Of a stretch of 45,841 bases of DNA, positions 38,799 through 45,124 are shown in pieces (position 1 is the stretch's first letter; each line of letters opens with the position of its first letter). This DNA comes from a virus: IMG/VR virus record IMGVR_UViG_3300034159_000028, positions 1 to 45,841 of that record. One strand, written 5' to 3'. The notes below the pieces were generated by a model. The model worked only from the letters and a program-made list of their open reading frames with translations, did not search any database and was not told the origin of the DNA. The position numbers and the translations under genes are program-made.

Positions 38799-40019
38799 AT
38801 GCAAGTAATCAAAGACGAAGGATCGCACCCAATCAAGGCGTGGGTGAACACCAAGACATCGGAATTTGAGCGCCTAGGCCAAGTACCCGACATCGAAGAC
38901 TCGGCGCTGACCCAGCTCAAAAACCTGGCTCGCCTGCCCTTCATTCACAGCAATGGTGTGGCAGTGATGCCTGACGTTCATGCTGGTAAGGGTTCGACCA
39001 TCGGCACGGTGATTGCGACCGACAAGGCCATCATTCCAGCCGCAGTTGGCGTGGACATCGGATGCGGGATGAATGCTGTGCGTTTGACACTTCGCGCTGA
39101 CCAGTTGCCCGACAACCTCAGTGCCATTCGTAATGCGATTGAAAAGTCGGTTCCGCTTGGTCGTGCCGGACACGCTGACACAGTTTTGGGTGCAGACTTA
39201 GAAGACATTCCATACCCTGTTTTGCAGGGACTATTTGCGGGCGACCGCGTAAAGGCATACCTGAAATATGCACCCCAAGTGGGCACGCTGGGCGGAGGCA
39301 ACCACTTCATTGAAATCTGTGTGGATGAAGCCGATCAGGTGTGGGTCATGCTGCACTCAGGAAGTCGCGGCATCGGCAACATGATCGGGTCGCACTTCAT
39401 TGACAAAGCCAAGCGCAACATGGAGAAGTTCTTCATCAGCTTACCCGACGCGGACCTGGCGTACTTTCCCGAAGATACCGACGACTTCAAAGAGTACATG
39501 GAGGCGGTCCAGTGGGCGCAAGACTACGCGCTGGAGAATCGCAAGGTGATGATGGCGGCTGTGATCCAGGCGCTGCATGACTCGGTGCCCACCGCATTCC
39601 TGTCAACTACTGAGGCCGTCGCCTGCCATCACAACTACGTCGAGCGCGAGAACCACTTTGGCCGCAACCTGTGGGTTACCCGCAAAGGCGCTGTACGTGC
39701 GCGCGAGGGTGACTTGGGCATCATTCCTGGGTCGATGGGGCAAAAGAGCTACATCGTGCGCGGCAAGGGCAACCTAGAGTCGTATTGCAGTTGCAGCCAC
39801 GGTGCAGGGCGCACGATGTCGCGGGCCGAAGCCAAGCGCCGCTTCAGCCTGACTGACTTGGTGAACCAAACCGCTGGCGTCGAGTGTCGTAAAGATACAG
39901 ATGTGATTGATGAAATCCCCGGAGCCTACAAGTCCCTCGACTTGGTTATGGAGAACCAGAAGGATTTGGTCGAGGTAGTGCATACCTTAAAAGCAGTTTT
40001 GTGCGTCAAAGGAAATTAA
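38799..40019 (+). CDS. rtcB: RtcB-type RNA ligase
   Basis: A 406-residue protein of full family length. All signature motifs are present: PDVHAGKGSTIGT, VGVDIGCGM (metal-binding C89), GGGNHFIEI, LHSGSRGIGN, CHHNYVERE and SHGAGRTMSR, in which H334 corresponds to the histidine that carries GMP. It should join RNA 2',3'-cyclic phosphate (or 3'-phosphate) ends to 5'-OH ends. In a phage a likely role is repair of tRNAs cut by host anticodon nucleases during defence. Its CCAAACGAAAG leader resembles that of the 37134 gene. Codon use differs from neighbouring small genes, suggesting capture. Confidence 0.93.
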   Translation: MQVIKDEGSHPIKAWVNTKTSEFERLGQVPDIEDSALTQLKNLARLPFIHSNGVAVMPDVHAGKGSTIGTVIATDKAIIPAAVGVDIGCGMNAVRLTLRADQLPDNLSAIRNAIEKSVPLGRAGHADTVLGADLEDIPYPVLQGLFAGDRVKAYLKYAPQVGTLGGGNHFIEICVDEADQVWVMLHSGSRGIGNMIGSHFIDKAKRNMEKFFISLPDADLAYFPEDTDDFKEYMEAVQWAQDYALENRKVMMAAVIQALHDSVPTAFLSTTEAVACHHNYVERENHFGRNLWVTRKGAVRAREGDLGIIPGSMGQKSYIVRGKGNLESYCSCSHGAGRTMSRAEAKRRFSLTDLVNQTAGVECRKDTDVIDEIPGAYKSLDLVMENQKDLVEVVHTLKAVLCVKGN

Positions 40020-40028
40020 GGAACAACC

Positions 40029-40418
40029 ATGGCATCCGTAAACAAAGTGATCCTAGTCGGCAACCTTGGCCGCGACCCCGAAGTCCGTTATCTCCCCAAT
40101 GGTGATCCAGTTGCCAACGTCACTATCGCCACCAGCAGCAAGTACAAAGACAAGTCTGGAAATGCAGCCGATGAAATCGACCGCCTGACAGCACAGGTAG
40201 AGCCGTACAAGGCTGATGCGGAGCGGTATCGATGGCTGCGCGACACATCAACTGATGTAGCTCTTGTGCTCGATAAGCGAATCAAATGGGTGCCAGAGAA
40301 TGAAAACGTTCCAGGTGTTGGCGGATATTGGATATATGAGTATCGCGCAGGGGAAGAGCTTGACGCGGCAATTGATGCAGCAATGAAAGGCCAGCCATGC
40401 CAAACAGAACAGAATTGA
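40029..40418 (+). CDS. Chimeric protein: truncated SSB N-terminus fused to a phage small-protein domain
   Basis: A 129-residue chimera. Residues 1-44 ([41 protein letters not shown]) are the first OB-fold strands of a bacterial single-stranded DNA-binding protein. They stop before the EWHRVV strand that completes the fold. Residues about 48-129 ([37 protein letters not shown]) belong to a phage protein also seen in the next gene. It cannot form a normal SSB; it is probably a recombination product, maybe expressed using the SSB start. Confidence 0.85.
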   Translation: MASVNKVILVGNLGRDPEVRYLPNGDPVANVTIATSSKYKDKSGNAADEIDRLTAQVEPYKADAERYRWLRDTSTDVALVLDKRIKWVPENENVPGVGGYWIYEYRAGEELDAAIDAAMKGQPCQTEQN

Positions 40419-40738
40419 ATGAGCTGTATTCGGCGGCTCATGAACTCAAGCAAGTGAAAGCACAACTCAAAAACGCTCTGTCTAACCTGCGCGTGGTAAA
40501 TGCCGCAGTGGCGAGAGTTTGCTCTGAGCGCGACTCATACAAGGCTGATGCGGAGTTGTGGCGCTGGTGGAGTGAGCACAAAGCGGTCGAGCGCGAGTAC
40601 GGGTATGACTGCGAGGATGTGCCCGTGACGCTGCACCGGGTTGAAGGGTCTGTCAACGACCGCGAGTGGGTCAAGATTGCTGAGGGTGAAACGCTTGAGC
40701 AGGCTGTTCGTGCTGCAATGAAAGGAGATCAGCCATGA
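40397..40738 (+). CDS. Phage small protein paralogous to the preceding gene's C-terminus
   Basis: A 113-residue protein. An N-terminal coiled-coil ([20 protein letters not shown]) leads to [15 protein letters not shown] and a C-terminal [18 protein letters not shown]. The YKADAE.(Y/W)RW and (L/A)..A..AAMKG blocks match the preceding protein, so the pair arose by duplication or repeated capture. The function is unknown. It overlaps both neighbours by short coupled junctions. Confidence 0.7.
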   Translation: MPNRTELNELYSAAHELKQVKAQLKNALSNLRVVNAAVARVCSERDSYKADAELWRWWSEHKAVEREYGYDCEDVPVTLHRVEGSVNDREWVKIAEGETLEQAVRAAMKGDQP

Positions 40739-41235
40739 GCAATATCAAAATTTGGCAGGAGCGCTCCCTAGAGCGCGGCATCGGATCATGCGAAGCGCGT
40801 GACGAAGAACTAATTGAACTCCGCGCAGCCCTTGTGAAAGCAGAGGAGGAGCTTGCAGAATTAAAGGGGCATTTTAAAAACCTTGAGATAGAGCAAGAAA
40901 TGCTCTATCAAGACATGCTTAATCAACGTGACGCAGCACTGGCAGAGCTTGCGGCGCTGCAAGCCGCCCTAGATGCACCAGAGCCCAAGCCTGAGCCTGA
41001 GCCTTACGCCTGGGCATATGTACAGCCCGGGGGAAAACCCTTAATTACGCAGCAACCACCAAGCAGCATGGAGCAAGAGGGCATGTCCGAGTATGAGGTG
41101 TCTGTTACCCCGCTCTACACCCGCCCAGCACCAGCCAAGCCGCTGACGGAGCACTTTACGGCTCTCTTTAAAGAACGCCGTGCAAGCGTTACAAGTGCTA
41201 TTGAGTTTACAGAAAGTTTAGGAGCAACTAAATGA
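40735..41235 (+). CDS. Coiled-coil protein (166 aa)
   Basis: A 166-residue protein. Residues about 20-85 form a strong coiled coil (ELIELRAALVKAEEELAELKG, QRDAALAELAALQAALDAPE). A Pro/Glu-rich hinge (EPKPEPEPYAWAYVQPGG) follows, with a C-terminal part containing TRPAPAKPL. This matches host-phage small proteins of Burkholderiales phages of unknown function. It is coupled to both neighbours by overlapping start and stop codons. Confidence 0.7.
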   Translation: MSNIKIWQERSLERGIGSCEARDEELIELRAALVKAEEELAELKGHFKNLEIEQEMLYQDMLNQRDAALAELAALQAALDAPEPKPEPEPYAWAYVQPGGKPLITQQPPSSMEQEGMSEYEVSVTPLYTRPAPAKPLTEHFTALFKERRASVTSAIEFTESLGATK

Positions 41236-41528
41236 AGCGTTTCATACTCCCCTTCCTCCTCGCATCCACCGCAGCCCTGGCCGACCCGCTCATCTCCGTC
41301 AGCACTATCGAGCAGCTCTCCAACGGCCCGGCGGAGCAGTCCAGCCTCGCCTACGGATTCCTCCTCGGCGCAGTGGAGGCAGTGAACGGCTCCCGCATCT
41401 GTCCGCCTCCCGGCACGGGCGTTTGGAGCATCGTGAAGCTCGTCGCAGTCGGCCTGGATCAGCTCCCTCCCGGCGCCCCGGCGGCTCGGACGGTCATCCA
41501 GCTCCTGGAGAAACGCTACCCCTGCTAA
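41232..41528 (+). CDS. Periplasmic Rap1a/Tai-like immunity-fold protein
   Basis: A 98-residue protein with a signal peptide (MKRFILPFLLASTAALADP, cleavage probably after ALA). The mature part (SSLAYGFLLGAVEAVNGSRICPPPGTGV, and C-terminal YPC) fits the small helical Rap1a/Tai family that neutralises type VI secreted amidases in bacteria; phage homologues are common and their role is unclear. Two cysteines may form a disulphide in the periplasm. Confidence 0.7.
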   Translation: MKRFILPFLLASTAALADPLISVSTIEQLSNGPAEQSSLAYGFLLGAVEAVNGSRICPPPGTGVWSIVKLVAVGLDQLPPGAPAARTVIQLLEKRYPC

Positions 41529-41534
41529 CTCTCT

Positions 41535-41567
41535 CCACCCCTGCGAAAATAAATTCGTAAGGGGTGG
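41535..41567 (+). terminator. Hairpin at the end of the Rap1a-like gene
   Basis: CCACCCCT and GCGAA pair with TTCGT and AAGGGGTGG around AATAAA. The hairpin's 3' side overlaps the -35 element of the next promoter. There is no U run, so it is either a factor-dependent terminator or an RNA-stabilising end. Confidence 0.5.
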
Positions 41568-41593
41568 AACTTTCGCGCGAAGCGCGTGTCTAA
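41566..41593 (+). promoter_or_regulatory. RpoE-type promoter before the 41653 gene
   Basis: GGAACTT (41566-41572), 15 bases, GTCTAA (41588-41593). It is followed by a palindrome, an AACCAACC stretch and GAGGCTCAAACC before ATG 41653: the same sequence of elements and spacing as at 34769-34852. Confidence 0.88.
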
Positions 41594-41627
41594 TTCACGT
41601 GGATTATGTCGGAATAACCCGCACGGA
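41594..41627. repeat. Intergenic palindrome, copy 7 (at promoter start site)
   Basis: Arm CACGTGGATTAT, spacer GTCGGA, arm ATAACCCGCACGG. It begins immediately after the -10 element and so covers the predicted transcription start. The paralogous cassette is at 34795-34830. Confidence 0.78.
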
Positions 41628-41652
41628 TTAACCAACCACTGAGGCTCAAACC

Positions 41653-42252
41653 ATGCAAGATAATCTTGATCAAACATCTCTCGACGATCTTTTTCGTGAG
41701 GCTCGCCGGGCTCTCCACGGGCAGACGGTAGGGGTAGCAAAGGCCAAGGCCGCTACTCCAGTCACGCCCGAAGACCCCTATCACTCCTCCGCTTGGGTGA
41801 AGACCCGCGGTGTGGCGCTGGTACATGAGGAAACGCGCACAGTCCTGGGTAACTTCACCGAGTACACCAATCGCTTCATCCCCGGCGCTCGTCGGCTCGT
41901 GCGGGAGCTGGAAGTCTCCGAGGTCCGCGTCGTGGAGTACGTGACGGGAACTTGGGGAGAGCCTACGGTGGAACCTGTTCGCGGGACAAAGATAATCGGC
42001 GCTTGGAGACTCTGTACTATTAACGTCGAACTACCCTGCATGGGGGTACAGGTGCGCAGCGTGGAGCTAAAAGCTTACTTCGGTGACGGCACGCTTGAGC
42101 GGGTAGAACTAACTCAAGACACTACCTTCGCGGGGCTTAGCAACGAAGGTTATTTCAACCTCATTTGCATCCCCGCAGGCGCAAACATTTTTTCACAGAT
42201 GTCGCAGCCGTCAATCAACCTCCTCCTCACAACCCTGGGACAACCAACATGA
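41653..42252 (+). CDS. Hypothetical protein (199 aa)
   Basis: A 199-residue protein headed by its own promoter cassette. The central part is strand-rich (GVALVHEETRTVLGNFTEYTN, VSEVRVVEYVTGTWGEP, GAWRLCTINVELPCMGVQVR) and the N-terminus helical (SLDDLFREARRALHG). No motif is recognised. Its position before the nuclease/recombination cluster suggests an early DNA-metabolism role. Confidence 0.65.
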   Translation: MQDNLDQTSLDDLFREARRALHGQTVGVAKAKAATPVTPEDPYHSSAWVKTRGVALVHEETRTVLGNFTEYTNRFIPGARRLVRELEVSEVRVVEYVTGTWGEPTVEPVRGTKIIGAWRLCTINVELPCMGVQVRSVELKAYFGDGTLERVELTQDTTFAGLSNEGYFNLICIPAGANIFSQMSQPSINLLLTTLGQPT

Positions 42253-42455
42253 CTATCAAATTACTCGCACGACCGCTCGTGCAGCTCTGGGAGGACACTC
42301 CCGAGTGGACTTCCCTCACCTTCGAGGGCGACGACGAGGAGACCGTGGCGAATATAGTCACAGCTTCCCTGCTTATGGCCCGGCACGAAGTGCAGCTGGA
42401 TGAGGAAGACGAAGCACTTGAACCAATGGAGGTGGATGATGGCGAAGCATCCTAA
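42249..42455 (+). CDS. Small acidic protein (68 aa)
   Basis: ATG 42249 overlaps the preceding TGA. The 68-residue protein is very acidic (VQLWEDTPEWTSLTFEGDDEE, LDEEDEALEPMEVDDGEAS). An upstream in-frame ATG exists but adds no ribosome-binding support. No family is recognised; the charge pattern could suggest a DNA-mimic or regulator but this is speculative. Confidence 0.58.
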   Translation: MTIKLLARPLVQLWEDTPEWTSLTFEGDDEETVANIVTASLLMARHEVQLDEEDEALEPMEVDDGEAS

Positions 42456-42723
42456 CTTAATCCCCTCGCAGCAGCTCAATGTGGCCTTGCCCCTGCCTGT
42501 GTACACGCAACTCAGCGCGCATCTGTACAGCGAGCTGGAAGGCCGTATCCCTCACGGAGCGTACTCGCGGCATTTGACCGACATGCTGCGGAACCAGTTC
42601 TCCGGGAAGTCTCTCGACCTCGCGCCGTGGGTGGGAAGTGCCCCCGGCGCGTTCGTGGTGCAAGGGAGCGCGGAAGCTATTCGGGAGTTAGAGTTATGCC
42701 TGACGGCGGGGAGAGGCGTGTGA
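42439..42723 (+). CDS. Hypothetical protein (94 aa)
   Basis: The second ATG of a double ATG at 42436 has the better distance from GGAGGTGG. The 94-residue protein (SQQLNVALPLPVYTQLSAHLYSELEGRIPHGAYSRHLTDML) resembles a ribbon-helix-helix-like fold with an N-terminal strand and two helices. If so it could be a small DNA-binding regulator. Confidence in that fold is low. Confidence 0.6.
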   Translation: MAKHPNLIPSQQLNVALPLPVYTQLSAHLYSELEGRIPHGAYSRHLTDMLRNQFSGKSLDLAPWVGSAPGAFVVQGSAEAIRELELCLTAGRGV

Positions 42724-42851
42724 ACAAGTTCCTCTCCTACGTTGGCGGTTTCGCTATCGCTCTGACTATCATCTACGGCGCGCAGCGATTGCTCGCTTCC
42801 CTCAACCCTCCATCCCCTGCGTGTGCAGTGTCGAAAGGAATCATACTATGA
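42720..42851 (+). CDS. Small membrane protein (43 aa)
   Basis: GTG 42720 is preceded by GGGGAGAGG and overlaps the preceding stop. The product is one membrane helix (YVGGFAIALTIIYGAQRLL) with a short tail (NPPSPACAVSKGIIL). An ATG at 42696 would add 8 residues and overlap the preceding gene more. It could be a small inner-membrane early protein. Confidence 0.55.
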   Translation: MNKFLSYVGGFAIALTIIYGAQRLLASLNPPSPACAVSKGIIL

Positions 42852-43081
42852 GCGGCCCAATCTCCTTGGAGTTACAATCCAAAATCGCCTCCTGGCGCCT
42901 TCGCGCTGCAACTAACGAGCTAACCATCGACGAGATGCGGGAGGGGGTAGTTCACCTCCGCGCAGGCCGCCTATCCGCCGCGAACGCAGCTGCAGCGACC
43001 AAGCGCTCCACTGCCGCCGGGGCGAAGAAGTCTGCCGCTCCGAGCCAGGACGATCTGCTGTCTGAGCTGGAGGGACTGTGA
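42848..43081 (+). CDS. Hypothetical protein (77 aa), basic/alanine-rich
   Basis: ATG 42848 overlaps the preceding TGA. The first half is helical (LELQSKIASWRLRAATNELTID, MREGVVHLRAGRLSAA), the second is Ala/Lys/Ser-rich (AAAATKRSTAAGAKKSAAPSQ), reading like a nucleic-acid-binding tail, with a final acidic helix. No family is recognised. Confidence 0.6.
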   Translation: MSGPISLELQSKIASWRLRAATNELTIDEMREGVVHLRAGRLSAANAAAATKRSTAAGAKKSAAPSQDDLLSELEGL

Positions 43082-43296
43082 CCCAGCTTAAGAAGTTCAT
43101 CGCGGCGCCCGTAGCCATACCTCGTGTTGACTGGATGGCCATGTTGGAACGCTTCGCGGTGGGAGATAAGCAGCTGTTCAAAGATTACACTCAGGCAGGC
43201 GTAGCCTCCCGCGTAGCCCACCGAAATCGCAAGGGTGACAAACGCTTCGTGACTAAGGGGACGGAGCAAGGCGTCTACGTGATTCGGGTTAAGTAA
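43078..43296 (+). CDS. Hypothetical protein (72 aa)
   Basis: GTG 43078 overlaps the preceding TGA (GTGA). A 72-residue basic protein (PRVDWMAMLERFAVGDKQLFKDYTQAG, HRNRKGDKRFVTKGTEQGVYVIRVK) with a plausible DNA-binding C-terminus. No family is recognised. Confidence 0.6.
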   Translation: MTQLKKFIAAPVAIPRVDWMAMLERFAVGDKQLFKDYTQAGVASRVAHRNRKGDKRFVTKGTEQGVYVIRVK

Positions 43297-43304
43297 GTTT
43301 CTGT

Positions 43305-43322
43305 GACGAGCAGTTTCTCGTC
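43305..43322 (+). promoter_or_regulatory. Leader hairpin before the 43341 gene
   Basis: Perfect stem GACGAG/CTCGTC with loop CAGTTT, directly upstream of AAGGAGAAGAG and ATG 43341. It is another member of the plus-arm leader hairpins. Confidence 0.5.
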
Positions 43323-43340
43323 GAATTAAGGAGAAGAGAG

Positions 43341-43583
43341 ATGGCTTCAAACGTAAAAGCAGTTTACATTCAGCGCGAAGAGTGGGGTGCTGATAAGGGC
43401 AAGCTCAATGGGTCTATCACCTTTGAAGGCGCCCTGGGAGAAGTTAAGGTACGCCTTAATAATACCAAGGCACAGGCAATTATTGCATTGCTTGCTGATG
43501 AGCTGGTTGCCTGCGCACAAGATACAGCAGCCTTGATGCGTAGCGAATTACTAGAACTTCCAGCTCCGGCGGTGGAAGTATGA
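43341..43583 (+). CDS. Hypothetical protein (80 aa)
   Basis: An 80-residue protein with a strand-rich first half (VKAVYIQREEWG, GSITFEGALGEVKVRLNN) and a helical second half (AQAIIALLADELVACAQDTAALMRSELL). Composition is more AT-rich than its neighbours. This pattern recurs in phage replication clusters, with no assigned function. Confidence 0.65.
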   Translation: MASNVKAVYIQREEWGADKGKLNGSITFEGALGEVKVRLNNTKAQAIIALLADELVACAQDTAALMRSELLELPAPAVEV

Positions 43584-43861
43584 ACCCCCGCGTATTAATC
43601 ACAGGCTGCGGTCTGACCGTCAGCGAAGACTTTCGCATCTGGGGGGATCTCTGGATCGTGGGAGAATGCTATGTCTTCAACGCTTGCGGGCCGGAGGAAG
43701 GTTTGCCGGAGCCTTTTGCAGAGTCGCAGCGGCAGCTAATCATCCACGCCCCTACCGTGGAAGACGCTTTCTTCGAGCGCCGTAACGTTTTCGTAGTTGC
43801 GCGGGGGAATGCCACGCTGAATCAAGCGGCACGGGATTACTTGGCTAAGGAGCCGACATGA
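43580..43861 (+). CDS. Hypothetical protein (93 aa)
   Basis: ATG 43580 overlaps the preceding stop. A 93-residue protein (RVLITGCGLTVSEDFRIWGDLWIVGECYVFNACG, QLIIHAPTVEDAFFERRNVFVVARGNATLNQAARDYLA). Strand-rich; no motif is recognised. It is coupled to the nuclease gene downstream. Confidence 0.62.
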   Translation: MNPRVLITGCGLTVSEDFRIWGDLWIVGECYVFNACGPEEGLPEPFAESQRQLIIHAPTVEDAFFERRNVFVVARGNATLNQAARDYLAKEPT

Positions 43862-44772
43862 GCGAACGCCCTCCCTTCCCTTCCGTGATCGACTCTTCCC
43901 TGATGGCGTCGTTCAAGTCCTGCCAGCAGAAGTCGTACCTCGAGTCCTTCCTCAACTGGAAGCCCCGTAACCAGTCCGTCCACCTCCACGCAGGGGCGGC
44001 TTACGCCCACGGGCTGGAGAAGGGTCGCGTAGCGTACTACGTTGACGGGCACTCCCCAGACGACTCAATCGCCATCGGGCTCAAAGCGCTGCTGGAAGCC
44101 TACGGCGACTTCGAGTGCCCGGCAGATTCGCCCAAGTCCGCTGAACGCATGGCGGGGGCGCTGGAATACTACTTCGCCGCGTATCCCCTGGGCGAGGACA
44201 AGGCCATTCCCATGACCCTTCCGTCCGGGAAGCGCGGGATTGAGTTCTCCTTCCTCGAGCCTATAGATATCGTCCACCCAGTGACAGGGGACCCTATCCT
44301 CTACAGCGGGCGCATGGACATGATGGTTGACTACGAAGGGATGAAACTCGGTGAAGACGATAAAACTACCTCCCAACTCGGCGCTTCGTGGCCTCGCCAG
44401 TGGGACTTGCGCAGTCAGTTCACTAGCTACGTCTGGGGGGCGGGTCGCGCTGGCATTAAGCTCGATGGTTTTCTGGTGCGCGGCGTCTCGATTCTTAAGA
44501 CTAAGTACGACACTTTGCAAGCGATTACGTATCGGCCGCAGTGGTTGATTGCTCGCTGGTACGACCAGTTGCTCCGTGACGTGGAAGTGATGATCCAGGC
44601 CTGGGAGTCCGGCCACTGGGGCTGGAACCTCGACCACGCTTGCGCGGAGTACGGCGGCTGTGTGTTTAAGTCAGTTTGCCAGATGCGTTCGCCGGAAGCG
44701 CTGTTGGAGCAGCAGTTCCAGCGCCGCCGTTGGGACCCGGTCACGCGGACGGAAACTGTCCTGGAGGAGTGA
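43858..44772 (+). CDS. PD-(D/E)XK exonuclease, Cas4/RecB-like, with probable Fe-S cluster
   Basis: A 304-residue nuclease. The N-terminal helix carries C22 (SFKSCQQKSYLE). GAAYAHGLEKGR is the motif before the core. D154 (SGRMDMMVDYEG), D167 and K169 (GEDDKTTS) and Q187 (LRSQFTSYVWG) form the catalytic centre. The C-terminal HACAEYGGCVFKSVCQM adds three cysteines, so with C22 it has the four-cysteine pattern of AddB/Cas4-type iron-sulphur nucleases. It probably processes DNA ends with the neighbouring RecA-like ATPase in recombination or genome repair. Confidence 0.88.
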   Translation: MSERPPFPSVIDSSLMASFKSCQQKSYLESFLNWKPRNQSVHLHAGAAYAHGLEKGRVAYYVDGHSPDDSIAIGLKALLEAYGDFECPADSPKSAERMAGALEYYFAAYPLGEDKAIPMTLPSGKRGIEFSFLEPIDIVHPVTGDPILYSGRMDMMVDYEGMKLGEDDKTTSQLGASWPRQWDLRSQFTSYVWGAGRAGIKLDGFLVRGVSILKTKYDTLQAITYRPQWLIARWYDQLLRDVEVMIQAWESGHWGWNLDHACAEYGGCVFKSVCQMRSPEALLEQQFQRRRWDPVTRTETVLEE

Positions 44773-44779
44773 TTGCATT

Positions 44780-45124
44780 ATGTCTTATTCCTACCAAGGC
44801 AATGCTACCGTGCAGTATTTCGAGCACGGTCGCTTGGTTGGTTCACGAAGACTGTACTGCTGCGGTGCAATGCAAGCAGGAGAAAGCTTTTCTGCTTATT
44901 GGCCACATGTTGCTTACGTGTGCCCTTACTGCGGGGAGATTTGGGCGCGGGAAGTTTATATCTATGAGTTCGAGTATGCACCACGAATACCAGAACCCTG
45001 GCAGATTCGTACGCAACCCTGTGCAGAACACGGGGGGGATATCTACCAGTGTTTGCGATTAGAGTCAGCTTCTCCTGAACTAGTCCGCCATATTTTTACA
45101 ACTTTACTGAAAGGCTACCCATGA
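44780..45124 (+). CDS. Zinc-finger-like hypothetical protein (114 aa)
   Basis: ATG 44780 gives 114 residues. YVCPYCGEIW (Cys 48 and 51) with further cysteines at 27, 28, 81 and 91 suggests a zinc-binding fold. The region is strand-rich (NATVQYFEHGRLVGSRRLYCC, REVYIYEFEYAPRIPEPW). It is coupled to the ATPase at 45121. Composition is lower in GC than flanking genes. Confidence 0.65.
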   Translation: MSYSYQGNATVQYFEHGRLVGSRRLYCCGAMQAGESFSAYWPHVAYVCPYCGEIWAREVYIYEFEYAPRIPEPWQIRTQPCAEHGGDIYQCLRLESASPELVRHIFTTLLKGYP

